From positions 44,802,243-44,866,242 of the forward strand of contig OX419761.1 of assembly GCA_948567375.1 (NCBI GenBank): a stretch of 64,000 nucleotides of DNA, in the 5' to 3' direction. The position numbers and the translations under genes are program-made. The notes under the pieces are model-generated. The model searched no databases, had not been told where the DNA came from, and saw only the letters and a list, made by a program, of their open reading frames with translations. This stretch comes from Lunularia cruciata (Eukaryota > Streptophyta > Marchantiopsida > Lunulariales > Lunulariaceae). Below, piece by piece: positions 12,504 through 22,110 of this stretch (position 1 is the stretch's first letter; every line of letters begins with the position of its first letter).

Positions 12504-12508
12504 ATAGC

Positions 12509-12926
12509 TAAGGTGGATTCTCCAAGTTTAGTCCAAGGAGGAGAAATTGGTGGCCAACTAGCAAGGTGGGTGGAAGGCAAGAAAACCCACATCAATGGTT
12601 ATTGAAAGTAAGCTTGGGGCTCTAGGTAGCCTAAAAAATTGCTCAACCTTCATAAAGGCAAAGATAATTTGGTTAGAGCTACCAAACCTCATATTTACTC
12701 AAGAGTGAGTAGTATGATTTTGATTAACCTTGCATTTTTGGCATAAGAGACCCTTGTAACTTGTCTTTGGGTGTTGGTAGTTTGAAGTGTGTTCCTTTTT
12801 CCTTGCTCTACTTGTTTGTATGACTTTGTCCCAATAGACTCTTGTTTGTGTTGTGTTGTGTGTTGTTGTAGCAAAACCTTTGGATAGGGCATTGGGAGAG
12901 ACAAAGGAGAGGGTGTGAGGTTATGG
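12509..12926. other. Interval without recognisable gene
   Basis: This lies between the target duplication of copy B and the start of the Gyp-2-type LTR relic. A minus-strand frame at 12695-12904 shows no known domain. Confidence 0.5.
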
Positions 12927-13337
12927 TGTCATGCCATTTGTAGTGTTGCATCTAGATTGCTCAAACACTAGAGTTCTAGTGATAGTAATTAGAGGTATTT
13001 TGGCAATTACTCATAGACTACTTTCCAACGGTCAAATTTTTAGTTTAGTGTATTGACTTCATGGCGGGGCCCATCGTCACTTGTGCCATCCACACCATTG
13101 GGTATGCCATCAGCGGGACTGTTGGGATGAGACCTAGGTCAAAATTAGGAGTATACCTTGGAAGTCCAGCTCTAGAGAGCTCACTTCTCTAATGTTGGGC
13201 CTTCGAGTTCCTAGCTAGAGTGGACAGCAAGCCGGTGAGCGTCACCTGGATTCTCTTAGCTAGAGTGGGTGTGGTTTGACTATAATTAATGCTTTTTGGC
13301 AAGTTGTTGAGAATCAGATCAAGTATTGATCAGAGTT
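12927..13337 (+). repeat. Gyp-2-type LTR relic, left part
   Basis: The segment starts TGTCATGCCATTTGTAG and aligns in order with 48964-49380, next to the 3' end of Gyp-2 copy Y. Shared blocks include GGGGCCCA-CATCACTT, GCCTTCGAGTTCCT, GGCGAGCGTCACCTGGATTC in near form, and GATCAAGTA-TGATC. It is interrupted at 13337 by TGTGG copy C, whose target duplication GAGTT lies at the junction, and continues at 17138. It is a solo relic with no adjoining pol. Confidence 0.75.
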
Positions 13338-13462
13338 TGTAGTACCCACATTTTTTGGTTTTTTTTGAAATGGAGAAGAAAAAGTGTATAGAGAAGTCGG
13401 ATTGCGCCTGTATGGCCAAAGAAGGCAAAGAAAAGAGTATTCAGGATGAAACCTGAGGTAAC

Positions 13463-14640
13463 ATGGCTTCGGGTCATAAGGCAAAGTACTCAGAATTGCC
13501 TTGTCAGCATACAACCCAAAGTAAGATGTCTTCATATTGGGGGTGCTCAACCCAAGACGAGGACAATGTAACAACTTTGCTTAGGGGCGAGAGATTCAAG
13601 AAGAGACCATTCAAAAACGGCAGTCATACGCGTGAAGGATACTTGATAGTGACAGGAGCATGCAAGAGGTGTGATTTCTTGGTAGAAACTCAAATTGAAG
13701 AGAGACAAAGAAGGCACAACTCTATAAAAATTGGGCTAAAGATGAAGTGATGATAAGCAATTTCCCTTCACTATTAAGAAGTTGTCCTGCAAGAGATTGT
13801 GGGAAGGGAAGTAGAGTCAAAGACGCGTTGGTGTGTAGAGAAGAATTCAAGAGAGCTAATCTGGGAGTCAATAGGAAGAATAGTCTCCAACCCAATGAGG
13901 AAGAAAGAATGATAGGCGGAGGGAAGAATAACTCCAAATTTGTAGTGAGAAATCATGCAATTTGGAGGTTAGATGTGATGGCAAAAATTGAAGTCTTGAG
14001 AAGACTTTGGATCACATTCTTGGCATGGAATTGGAATGTGAGCTTTCCAGGGTTCATGATTGAGATAATCAAAAATAGATGTCTTGATGGCCCCGAGGAA
14101 GAAGGGAAGAGAGGTAATCTGGCTCGTTGGACGGAGTCGGATTGGAGGTTAGTACTCGGAAGAGAAGCAGGCACGGAGCAGGGTGCCATGTTCTTGGGGA
14201 AGGGAGAGGTAGCAGAAGAAACCCAGGAGGTGAGAGATGCTTTCTCTTTGAAGCACATGAAGAATGGATACAAAGTAGAGAGTTACAAGGATTTTGTCAA
14301 GCGAGGGATCGTGAGTGCTCTAACGGAAATCTTGAACCCGGAGAGAAGGACTTATGTGATGAAGCACCAAGCGGTGTTCTTCCATAAGATGTTTGTAGGA
14401 GAGCCGATTAAGTGGGCAAAGTGCTTTCATGGGCAAACACGACAGATGGTGTAGAATTTGCAGGATAAATCACCTCCGCATTACATTGTGCCATTTGTAG
14501 TGCATTTTTATCTGGGGCTAAACTTGCTCAATGCAGCGGAGTGCAACAAAATGGTGTTGCATTTTCATCCCAACTTAAGAAAGGAGGTTGATGCGGAGGA
14601 ACAACAGTACATTCTTTAGATCAGGAGTAGCAATGAGTAC
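13463..14640 (+). pseudogene. N-terminal coding remnant of TGTGG copy C, unknown family
   Basis: Two overlapping frames (13463-13750 and 13750-14454) and a continuation past the TAG at 14452 give a degraded protein of roughly 350 residues. Visible features are a basic N-terminus, a Trp-rich stretch (RLWITFLAWNWNVSFPGF near 14010), and a conserved-looking block RRTYVMKHQAVFFHKMF then EPIKWAKCFHGQT at 14340-14440. It ends with YIVPFVVHFYLGLNLLNAAE after the stop. I recognise no catalytic motif. The position at the start of the element and the later coiled coil suggest a structural (gag-like or plant transposon-associated) protein, but this is inference only. Confidence 0.45.
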
Positions 14641-16348
14641 AACGCGCAGACAGGAAAGAGTGTGCAGTTGGATGTGAGTACTTTGAAGTCAAAGAAGAGG
14701 AGTCAACAAGGAGAAGGCAAAGACATCAAGAAAATAAGACCTCGGAAGACCAGAAGGGTAAATCCAAGGAAAGGTATGGTGGTAATTGCATTGTCAAAGG
14801 AAGAATCGGAGGATGAAGCCGAGTGCAAGTCCAAAGACTTGTAAAGAGAAGAAGAACCCGAGCTCACATTGTAGAGTGGAGACACGAGTAGTGACAGTGA
14901 CGATGGAGGAGAGATGAAATTGGTACCCAAAGAAGAAGAAGAAACCAGGATGGAGATAGAGGAGAAAGGTAATGCAAAGTTCAAAGATGAAGTGCCAGAG
15001 CCGGACAAGAGAAAAGTTACCATTCAATGAGGATTTTGTTCCAGGCAAAAGGTGAAGTGTGAAGTAGGGTCGAGCAAGGTAAGAGAAGAGGAGAATGCAA
15101 GTTCAGGAAGTGAAGCATCAATTCCAATATGGTGGCTGTAGCTAAGAAGGCGAGTATCGAGAGAAGAAGAGGTGAAGAAGGAGATCACTCCGCAAGTCGA
15201 AGTAGCCATGAGTGAAGGAGTGGAGTACCTGCAGGAGGTTGTGTGTCCCTTATTGGTGAAGTTAGAACATAGGAAGAAGGAGATGCAATCAAAGTGTCCG
15301 GAGGTGAAGATTGTGTTGTAGGTGTTAGCCCAATTAGAAGAAGAGAACTCAGAATTGAAGAAGAGTATAATCCAAGGCGAGGAGGAAAGAGAAGTACTAC
15401 GAGTAGATATAGTAGTACAGAATCAAGTGATTGAGAACTTGAAGAGAGAAGCAAGGAATCAAGACAAACTCATAGAACAGAGTGACATAGCAAGGGACAG
15501 ACAAGTAGCTGAGTATGAAATCTTGAAGTAGCAGTTTGCTGATTTGAGATTAGAGATTATCCATGCTATGGCAAGAGTAGCCGAGAAGGAACAAGAGCTC
15601 GATAGGATGATGGAGAGTGTAGAAGAGAAGAAGTAACTATGGCAACGAGAGTTGACAACGCGGTATAGAGAAGAAGAGAGGTTGAGAGAGTTACTTCACA
15701 ATGAGGAGGAGAAGATTGTACAAAAGGAGAAGGAGAAGGAGGCGGTGAAAGCCGAGTTTGAAGCAGAATTGGCAATGTACCAAGAAGATTGGCTTGCAGA
15801 TTAAGAACGGGAGAGGAAAATGAGATTGGAGCCATTGAAAGAGATTGTAATCAAGATGAATGTGATGTTGAGTACAGAGGCCAATGTGCATATCAAAGAG
15901 ACGAGGCTGCACGAGTTGAAGTTGTTGGTGTAGGAGACGAGGAGGAGACATGCAAAGGACAAAGACTTGAATGCTTTGTTGATCTATCTAAGAACTCGTG
16001 TAGATAGGAAGATGTTGGAAGTAGAAGACAATATCACAATTAGATTATACTTAGTGAAATTGCAGATAGATAAACTTTGGAAGGATATGAGAGCAAAACC
16101 CAAAGTAGATGAAGTAGGAGTGCAGATGTCTTTGGAGTTACCATTAGAGACATTAGAGAAGAGTAGGTCGGGAGATAAGGAGTTAGATAGTTTACCCATT
16201 AGTGGAATTTCAGATCAAGAAAGAGAACTATTAGATTTGGTAGAGGAATTAGGAGTTGTGAAACCCAAGGACAGAGTAGTAGGAAGTAAAGTTACTTTGG
16301 GATTGGATTTGAAAGCCAAGGAAGAAGTAGACATCGGATCGGATTAGT
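14641..16348 (+). pseudogene. Acidic/basic coiled-coil remnant of TGTGG copy C
   Basis: After a Lys-rich patch (KKIRPRKTRRVNPRKG, 14722-14769) comes a long Glu/Lys/Arg-rich region. It is predicted alpha-helical, with heptad-like segments such as LAQLEEENSELKKSI (15325) and EKEQELDRMMESVEEKK. The closing frame at 15967-16347 holds VDRKMLEVEDN, EVGVQMSLELPLETLEKS, and SDQERELLDLVEELGV, ending EEVDIGSD. The same C-terminal block recurs in copies A, B, D and E. Stops and frameshifts divide the region. The function is unknown. Confidence 0.55.
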
Positions 16349-17137
16349 AGCAATTTTAAGATATGAAGAGGTAGATATGAAGAGGTGCATTGTCATTTTG
16401 GATCTGCAAGTTTGTAGAGTTGTTAGGAAGAGGTACATTAGGAAGATAACTATCCTTTGCTTCATTATTTAAGAGTGGAATTCATTGTCTTTATGTTGTT
16501 TAGTGCTAATAATTTTTGAGAATAGATAAAGCAAAGTGTTGTGAAGCAGTGCTCATCGCTTGAGCTTGATTCCAAGTATCAACTTTGTGTTTGTGAGTGT
16601 GTGGAGAAATTTGAAGTGCAAGTCAGTGTGCTTGTTGGATGTTGGATTCTGTAGCCTTGATCTTCAATCTGTGTGTTTGATCTTGAGTGAAGTGCAATCA
16701 AAGCAATGCCTTGATAGATCTGAGAGGAATTGTAGTGTTGGTAGTATTCTGCATTTGTGAGTGCAATGTGAAGTTGATGTGAAGCAATTTCAATCGAGGA
16801 AGTTGTGCCTTCAATGGAGGGGTAGAACACAATTTTGAGGCAAAGTAGTTTTGCAATGAAGTGCTATTTTTGGGAGAGCCTATATCATCACAATCAAGAT
16901 TTTTGGAAAGATTTGAGGGAGTTGTGATTAATGAGTGTTACTTTGTGACAAGACTGCAAATTAGTGCTTGTTACTCTCTTCTAGGTGTAGTTTGTACCTG
17001 AGAGACTAAAGATGCAACCAAGAAGAACTACATTGTGACCTTTGACTTTGTATTTGGATATTTTTGACTCGTATCTCTGCGGGAATGAACTTTACTTACC
17101 CGATTACTGCAAAAGTGATATATGCCGGGTTGTCACA

Positions 17138-17337
17138 GAGTTCAATTGATTCAAGTTGTAAATGATTACATTAGAGAAGTGAGTTAGGGGGAAATTGGGT
17201 GCTAGAACTACGGATGTTGGTTGTATCTCCAAGCTCTATGATCATGGTATCTTGATTGAGTAGTTCAGATCTCCTTGAGAGAGTGTGTGTGCCAAAACAC
17301 TGGCAAAATTTAGAGCTAAGGAGAAGCAATTTTCAAG
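17138..17337 (+). repeat. Gyp-2-type LTR relic, right part
   Basis: This begins with the second copy of target duplication GAGTT and continues the relic interrupted at 13337. The match to 49375-49413 beyond the insertion is weak, so the right edge is uncertain. It is noncoding. Confidence 0.4.
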
Positions 17338-17342
17338 CAGTA

Positions 17343-19250
17343 TGTGACAACCCAGCAAATATCACTTTTGTGGTAATCGGGTAAGTAAAGTTTGTTCCCG
17401 CAGAGATACAATTCAGAATTGGTCAAATACAAAGCAAAGTAACAATTTAGTTCTTCTTGAGTTCATCTTTAATCTCTCAGGTAGAAACCACACCCAGAAG
17501 AGAGTAATAAGCACTGACTCGTAGTCTTGTCACAAATTCACACTCCATAATCACAACTCCATCAAATCTTTCCAAACAATCTTGATTGTGATGATTCAGG
17601 CTCTCCCAAAAATGGCACTTCATTGCAAAACAACTTCGCCTCAGAATTGTGTTCCACCCCTCCACTGAAGGCACAACTTCCTCGATCAAAATTGCTTCAC
17701 ATCAACCTTGCACTGCACTCACAAATGTAGAATACTACCAACACTATAATTCCTCTCAAATCTGTCAAGGCATTGCTTTGATTGCACTTCACTCAGGATC
17801 AAACACACAGAATGAAGATCAAGGCTGCAGAATCCAACATCCAACAAGCACACTGACTTGCACTTCAAATTTCTCCAAACACTCACAAACACAATTACAA
17901 AGTTGATACTTAGAATCAAGCTCAAGCAACGAGCACTGCTTCACAGCACTTTGCTTTATCTATTCTCAGAAATAATGAGCACTAAACAACATCTGACTAC
18001 GAATGCCACTCTTAAATAGTGAATCAATCGACAGTTCTAACAACTATACCGTTCTACAACAACTCTTCTAACCTGCAGATCTGAAATGACAATGCACCTC
18101 TTCATATCTGCTTCTTCATATCTCAAAACTGTTACTACTCCAATCCGATGTCTACTTCTTCCTCGGCTTTCAAACCTGAACCCGAAGTAAATTTACTTCC
18201 TACTACTCTATCTTCAGGTTTCATATCTTCTACATCTTCTACCAATTTCAACAATTCTCTTTCTTGATCTGAAATTCCACTCGTGGGTAACCCTTCTAAA
18301 TCTTCATCTCTCGACCCACTCTTCTCTAGTGTCTCCATCTCTAACTCCAAAGACATCTGCACTCCTATTTTATCTACTTCGGGTCTAACTAGTATCAATT
18401 CCTTTATTGATTCTATTGTGTCATCATCAAGAATTGTAATTGAAAGCATGAATACACTATCTACACCTTCAATTTGTAACCCACTTTCCCCTAATCACTT
18501 ATGTAACTGACCCAAAGACATTTATAGTCTGATCTTGCACTTTGGGTTTATTCACTATTGCTATTGCTCTTTCAATTCATGTTCCAACTTCAATCAGAAC
18601 TGAAATTGAAGTCATGGGTATACTACCTATCTTCTTTCCCTACTCTAATTTCCTTTGATCCCTCTGGCAAAACTCTCGAAGTCACATTCACTACACTCCG
18701 AGGTCTGACTACCTTGGGTTGAATCATATTTTTCTTGAGGTAAAGTCTTTAGGCCCGAAGTCATGTAAACCCGAAGTCCGAAGTATGAAGTCCGAAGTCA
18801 CATTGACCCGAAGAACCTCAACCCGAAGTACATATACTCCCAAAACTTCAAATACTTGTAACTTCTTTTACAAACCTCCAAACTTTGCGATTTTGGTGGC
18901 AATGGTAAGCCCTAAACGAGATGCTTCCAATGAGATATAGCACGCTTGATTTGGACTTGTAGACATTGAGATATGGCACCCGCAAGAATCCTGACCTGCA
19001 ACTTCCATTTCTCCTTCGGGTTTGCTCTCCTTCAACGTCTGATCCGAGTTTTTTTCCTCCTCTGACACAAAATAAGCTTCTTTGGGTTTGACACAATCTG
19101 AGTCCTTCTTCCTCTAATACAAAGTCTACTTCCTCAGGCCTGATCAAAACACAAGTTTCTACTCATTTCTTCTCCATTTAGTTTCAATTTGGTTTCAGTA
19201 AGGCACTTCGTCTTCAAAACTCGTCCAAAATCAAAAATGTGGGTACCACA
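17343..19250 (-). mobile_element. TGTGG-family element, copy D (inverted)
   Basis: On the plus strand it reads TGTGACAACCC at 17343 and ends GGGTACCACA at 19250. An exact 5-bp target duplication, CAGTA, flanks it (17338-17342 and 19251-19255). On its own strand the 5' half matches copy B and the 3' half matches A, B, C and E. Its length is 1908 bp. It has only the C-terminal coiled-coil frame and no transposase or RT. It lies 200 bp from copy C in opposite orientation, giving an inverted pair whose 3' ends face each other. Confidence 0.88.
18135..18450 (-). pseudogene. Coiled-coil C-terminal frame in TGTGG copy D
   Basis: A 104-codon open frame contains VDKIGVQMSLELEMETLEKS, then SDQERELLKLVEDV, and closes EEEVDIGLE. 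It is the same block seen in copies A, B, C and E, and is one of the better preserved versions. The N-terminal coding part present in copy C is absent here. Conservation of this block in all copies, including the short ones, suggests it either encodes something needed for mobility or overlaps required cis sequence. The function is unknown. Confidence 0.5.
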
Positions 19251-19255
19251 CAGTA

Positions 19256-20072
19256 GTTGTGATTTTGAGCTTAGGACCAATTTATTGCAAGTTGAGCTCA
19301 GAAAATGAAATTGAAGGTGTAGTTGGGAGCACATCTTTGCAAATTAGAGATTGGACAAAACCCATTTTTCCAATTTGGCTCAAATGAAGAGTTAATGGAG
19401 GATTTGGAGGTCAGCCATTTTTAGGGATTTATGTCAAATGTACGTCAAATTTATGTCAAATTTACGTCAAATTTATGTCAGATTTTGTGAAGGATTTACA
19501 TCAAATTTTGGTAAGAAAAACTTTGATCCAATCCTTGGTGATGCTTGTAGCTCAAGAAGTAGATATGTACTCTGATTATGTCAAATGCCAAATGGTGGCA
19601 GAGTCAGTCCCGTGTTGATTTATGAGATGGAGGGTTTTTAATTAGCATTCTTGTGATTGGACCCCTTCCATTCTTTACTTCTTATTTGTGCACTGTGCTT
19701 GTATGAAGTGCACTAAATTTTGAGCGTTGATGCTCTGGTGTGCTCTTGGTTGTGAGGCTGAAGTGACGACCAATCAGATTATCTTTTTTTCTCTTTGGTG
19801 AGGTGGGAAATGATGACCTATAGACCATGAGAATGTGTGTTGCAATGGTAGGTTACAAGTCGCCCTTACCCCTAGTGTAGTTGCCTTAGTTAGATTTACA
19901 TTAGTGAGTAGTGTTCCATTAGTGTTGCCACTTGGTGGTGCTTGTTGATGTTGGCACTTGGTGTTGTTGGCACTTGGTGGGGTACTTGTTGTTGCAGTTT
20001 GAGGTTGCGGTTGTGATTACTTTGTCACGATGGAGTTCTTTGGGGATTCTAGAGGAATTAGCCATGTAGTAC
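19256..20072. other. Noncoding interval with 11-bp tandem repeats
   Basis: Five 11-bp units alternating TATGTCAAATT and TACGTCAAATT occupy 19430-19484. Imperfect copies of CACTTGGTG lie at 19930-19980. No gene is visible. Confidence 0.6.
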
Positions 20073-20765
20073 TATAACACCCATTTGTGTATGTGTGTGG
20101 TATTGTGATATTTAGCTTGGTATTACAAGTACTTGAGAGATGTTATTTATATAGAGATAAAGGATAGTTCTACATTAGTCAAGATTAGCTAAAGTTAGTC
20201 ATAACTAAGATAGAGGGGACCTTACTTTAGAGAAAATGGAAAATATGAGCACCACTATCTTGGATTCTAGTGTGTTGACTTCGTATTATTCCTAGGTGTT
20301 TGGCTTTGAGGAAAGAGTTGAGAATTCTTGGGCCCGCAAGCCTTTTTGTTTTGGATTCTCTTATGGTCCAAGGAAAGCCCATGTGAAGGAATCCTTGACT
20401 TAGTGGTTGGGTCAAGATAAGATCACATGCTTAGTAGAATATGCCCATGTGGATAGATATTCCTTTATAGTTTTTTGACTTTACTTGACTTTTGGCCTAA
20501 TAACTTGAGTTACTCCAATAATTAGTAACTTTGGTGCATAACTATTTCACAAGTATATGAACAAGGGGTGATGAAGTACTCATCATCCTTTCATTTGCAA
20601 CTATCTCTCTCTCATTGAGTTCTCTAGTGAGCAATGTCTTGAGTCTTGGACTGTTAGCCTTGGAGGAGTATGATGGAGTTGGGGTTCCTCGCCTTCTTAG
20701 TCCATGGTGCGCTACCATAATAGCCATCAGAGGTTCATCTTGAGTGAGAGACAGGCCGTCTCATA
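20073..20765 (+). repeat. Gyp-1 LTR (diverged)
   Basis: It starts TATAACACCCATTTG and ends GGCCGTCTCATA. Along its length it aligns with the Gyp-1 LTRs at 29347, 31907, 36072 and 43196. Both terminal dinucleotide contexts are mutated. It is followed not by a primer site but by a scrap of Gyp-1 integrase, so it is part of a rearranged copy. Confidence 0.85.
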
Positions 20766-20874
20766 AGCCATGCTATAACATTTCTCTATCACACATAGAG
20801 TAACTACATCCTATAGGCCAAATTCCAATGGCTTGGTAGAGAGAACCAACCAGACCTTGTGCATGATGTTGGCC
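20766..20874 (+). pseudogene. 109-bp fragment of Gyp-1 integrase
   Basis: The segment closely matches 42499-42607 of the intact Gyp-1 pol. It covers the integrase region around TTSYKPNSNGLAERTNQTLC, including the third catalytic Glu block, with the Ala-Glu pair altered by mutation. It is joined on the left to the end of a Gyp-1 LTR and on the right, without any gap, to Gyp-2 gag. Neither join occurs in an intact element. Confidence 0.85.
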
Positions 20875-22110
20875 CTGAGTTGGAGTTTGACACAAGAGTT
20901 GATTTAGTTGAGAGTGCACTTGGCGTGTTTGCACCATTGTTATGGGACATGGACAAGATTTATGGGGCCTCCAAAAGCCCTAGGTGTTACTATGGTACAA
21001 TGGGTACCATTGAGTTGGATGACTTCATTCAAGAGTTTGATAGCTGGTGTGATCTACAACAGATGTGGAGCTCGACTTTGTTCACACCCTTCATGGCATG
21101 GAAGGAGTTGTTTTAGTATTTGGACGGTCCACCGATGGATGACTACCATGAGTTCAAGAGAGCTCATTTGGAAGAGATTTATGGAGACAATATTGGTCTC
21201 CAAACTATGTCTCTATCACTTCAGGCTTCATTGCCATGAGTAGATTGGTTGTACCCACAAGTTCTAGCTTGAGTAGTGTTGGTTGAGCTAGTGGAGGCAC
21301 ACTAGCTAGAGATAGTGCTATCACAAGTAGAGGTACCGCTATAGGAGGTGGTGTGGTACCAAGGTTTAACCCCATGGTGGAGTTCTTCCAATGTTTGAGG
21401 CAGAACTACCAAGGAGTACAGATTGACAAGCTGAGGAGCTTGTAGGAGCTCCAACTAAAGGGTGGAGAGAGCCTACGTGAGGCATATACTTGCATGAGGC
21501 GGCTGATCAATTTCACTTAGGGAGCTATTGAGGCCAAGGAAGTCATGTTTTGGTATGGGATACTGGATAGGGAGTTGCGATGTAGAGTTTGTGATGCTAT
21601 GTTGTTATAGGCTACTTCGCCAACTTTGGCAATGATCTTTGGTTTGGTTGAGCATATTGAGCTCAACATGGTAGAGGAGAGAGTGGTGACATCTAGATTT
21701 GGTAGGGAGACCTCATCCACAATTGTTACTTCTTCTAGAGTGCAGCAAAGTGCACACCTAGTTGGTTTTTAGGGATAGGGTGGACAGCCCAGATCCTATG
21801 GAGCAAATGGAGGGCCTAGTGGAGCTAGATCCTTACCTTCATTTTTAGGTCAGCAATAGCCAATGAGTGGTGGTGTTGCTTGTTGGACTTGTGGTGGACC
21901 TCACCATAGGAGAGAGTGTACTCAAGACAATAGACTTGATACCTTTAATGCATCACAGCCAACATAGAGGTAGTGTGAGCATTGCCACAGATTTGGTCAC
22001 ACCACAACCAAGGCCTTGGTTGTGGAAGAGAAGGGGGCTGAAAGATAGAAGGAGTACCCTACGGGGCCAAGTTCAATAGGTAAGGAAGAAGGAAGCTTGA
22101 AAGCAATGTC
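20875..22110 (+). pseudogene. Gyp-2 gag remnant
   Basis: The region reads as a gag protein with many TAG stops. A capsid-type segment has MVEFFQCL-QNYQG then LREAYTCMRRLINF...EVMFWYGIL near 21370-21560. Two zinc knuckles follow near 21875-22010: CWTCGGPHHRREC, then CEHCHRFGHTTTK with the last Cys lost. Gag forms the particle and binds RNA. Assignment to Gyp-2 is by position and by exclusion: it does not match Gyp-1 gag, and Gyp-2 protease lies downstream at 30034 past later insertions. That link is inferred. The left edge abuts a Gyp-1 integrase scrap and the right edge passes into TGTGG copy E. Confidence 0.65.

Larger units (their letters stand above)
13338..17137 (+). mobile_element. TGTGG-family element, copy C (long form)
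   Basis: The left end is TGTAGTACCCACATTTTTTGG and the right end is CCGGGTTGTCACA. An exact 5-bp target duplication, GAGTT, flanks it (13333-13337 and 17138-17142). At 3.8 kb it is twice the length of copies A, B and D. It carries the most complete coding remnant, so it is the best view of a parental form. Its first and last 700 bp are unrelated, so it is not an element with LTRs at both ends. Its ends form an imperfect inverted match (TGTGGTACCCA against TGTGACAACCC). It sits inside a Gyp-2-type LTR relic and is therefore younger than that relic. Confidence 0.85.

Noticed and set aside
13338..17137. Copy C as a complete LTR retrotransposon
   Set aside because: Its first and last several hundred bases are not repeats of each other, and no RT, integrase or primer site is visible.
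20227..20727. Minus-strand frames of 61-62 codons repeated at 29813, 36226, 36528, 43350 and 43652
   Set aside because: They are antisense frames within Gyp-1 LTRs. They recur because the LTR recurs, and have no motif.
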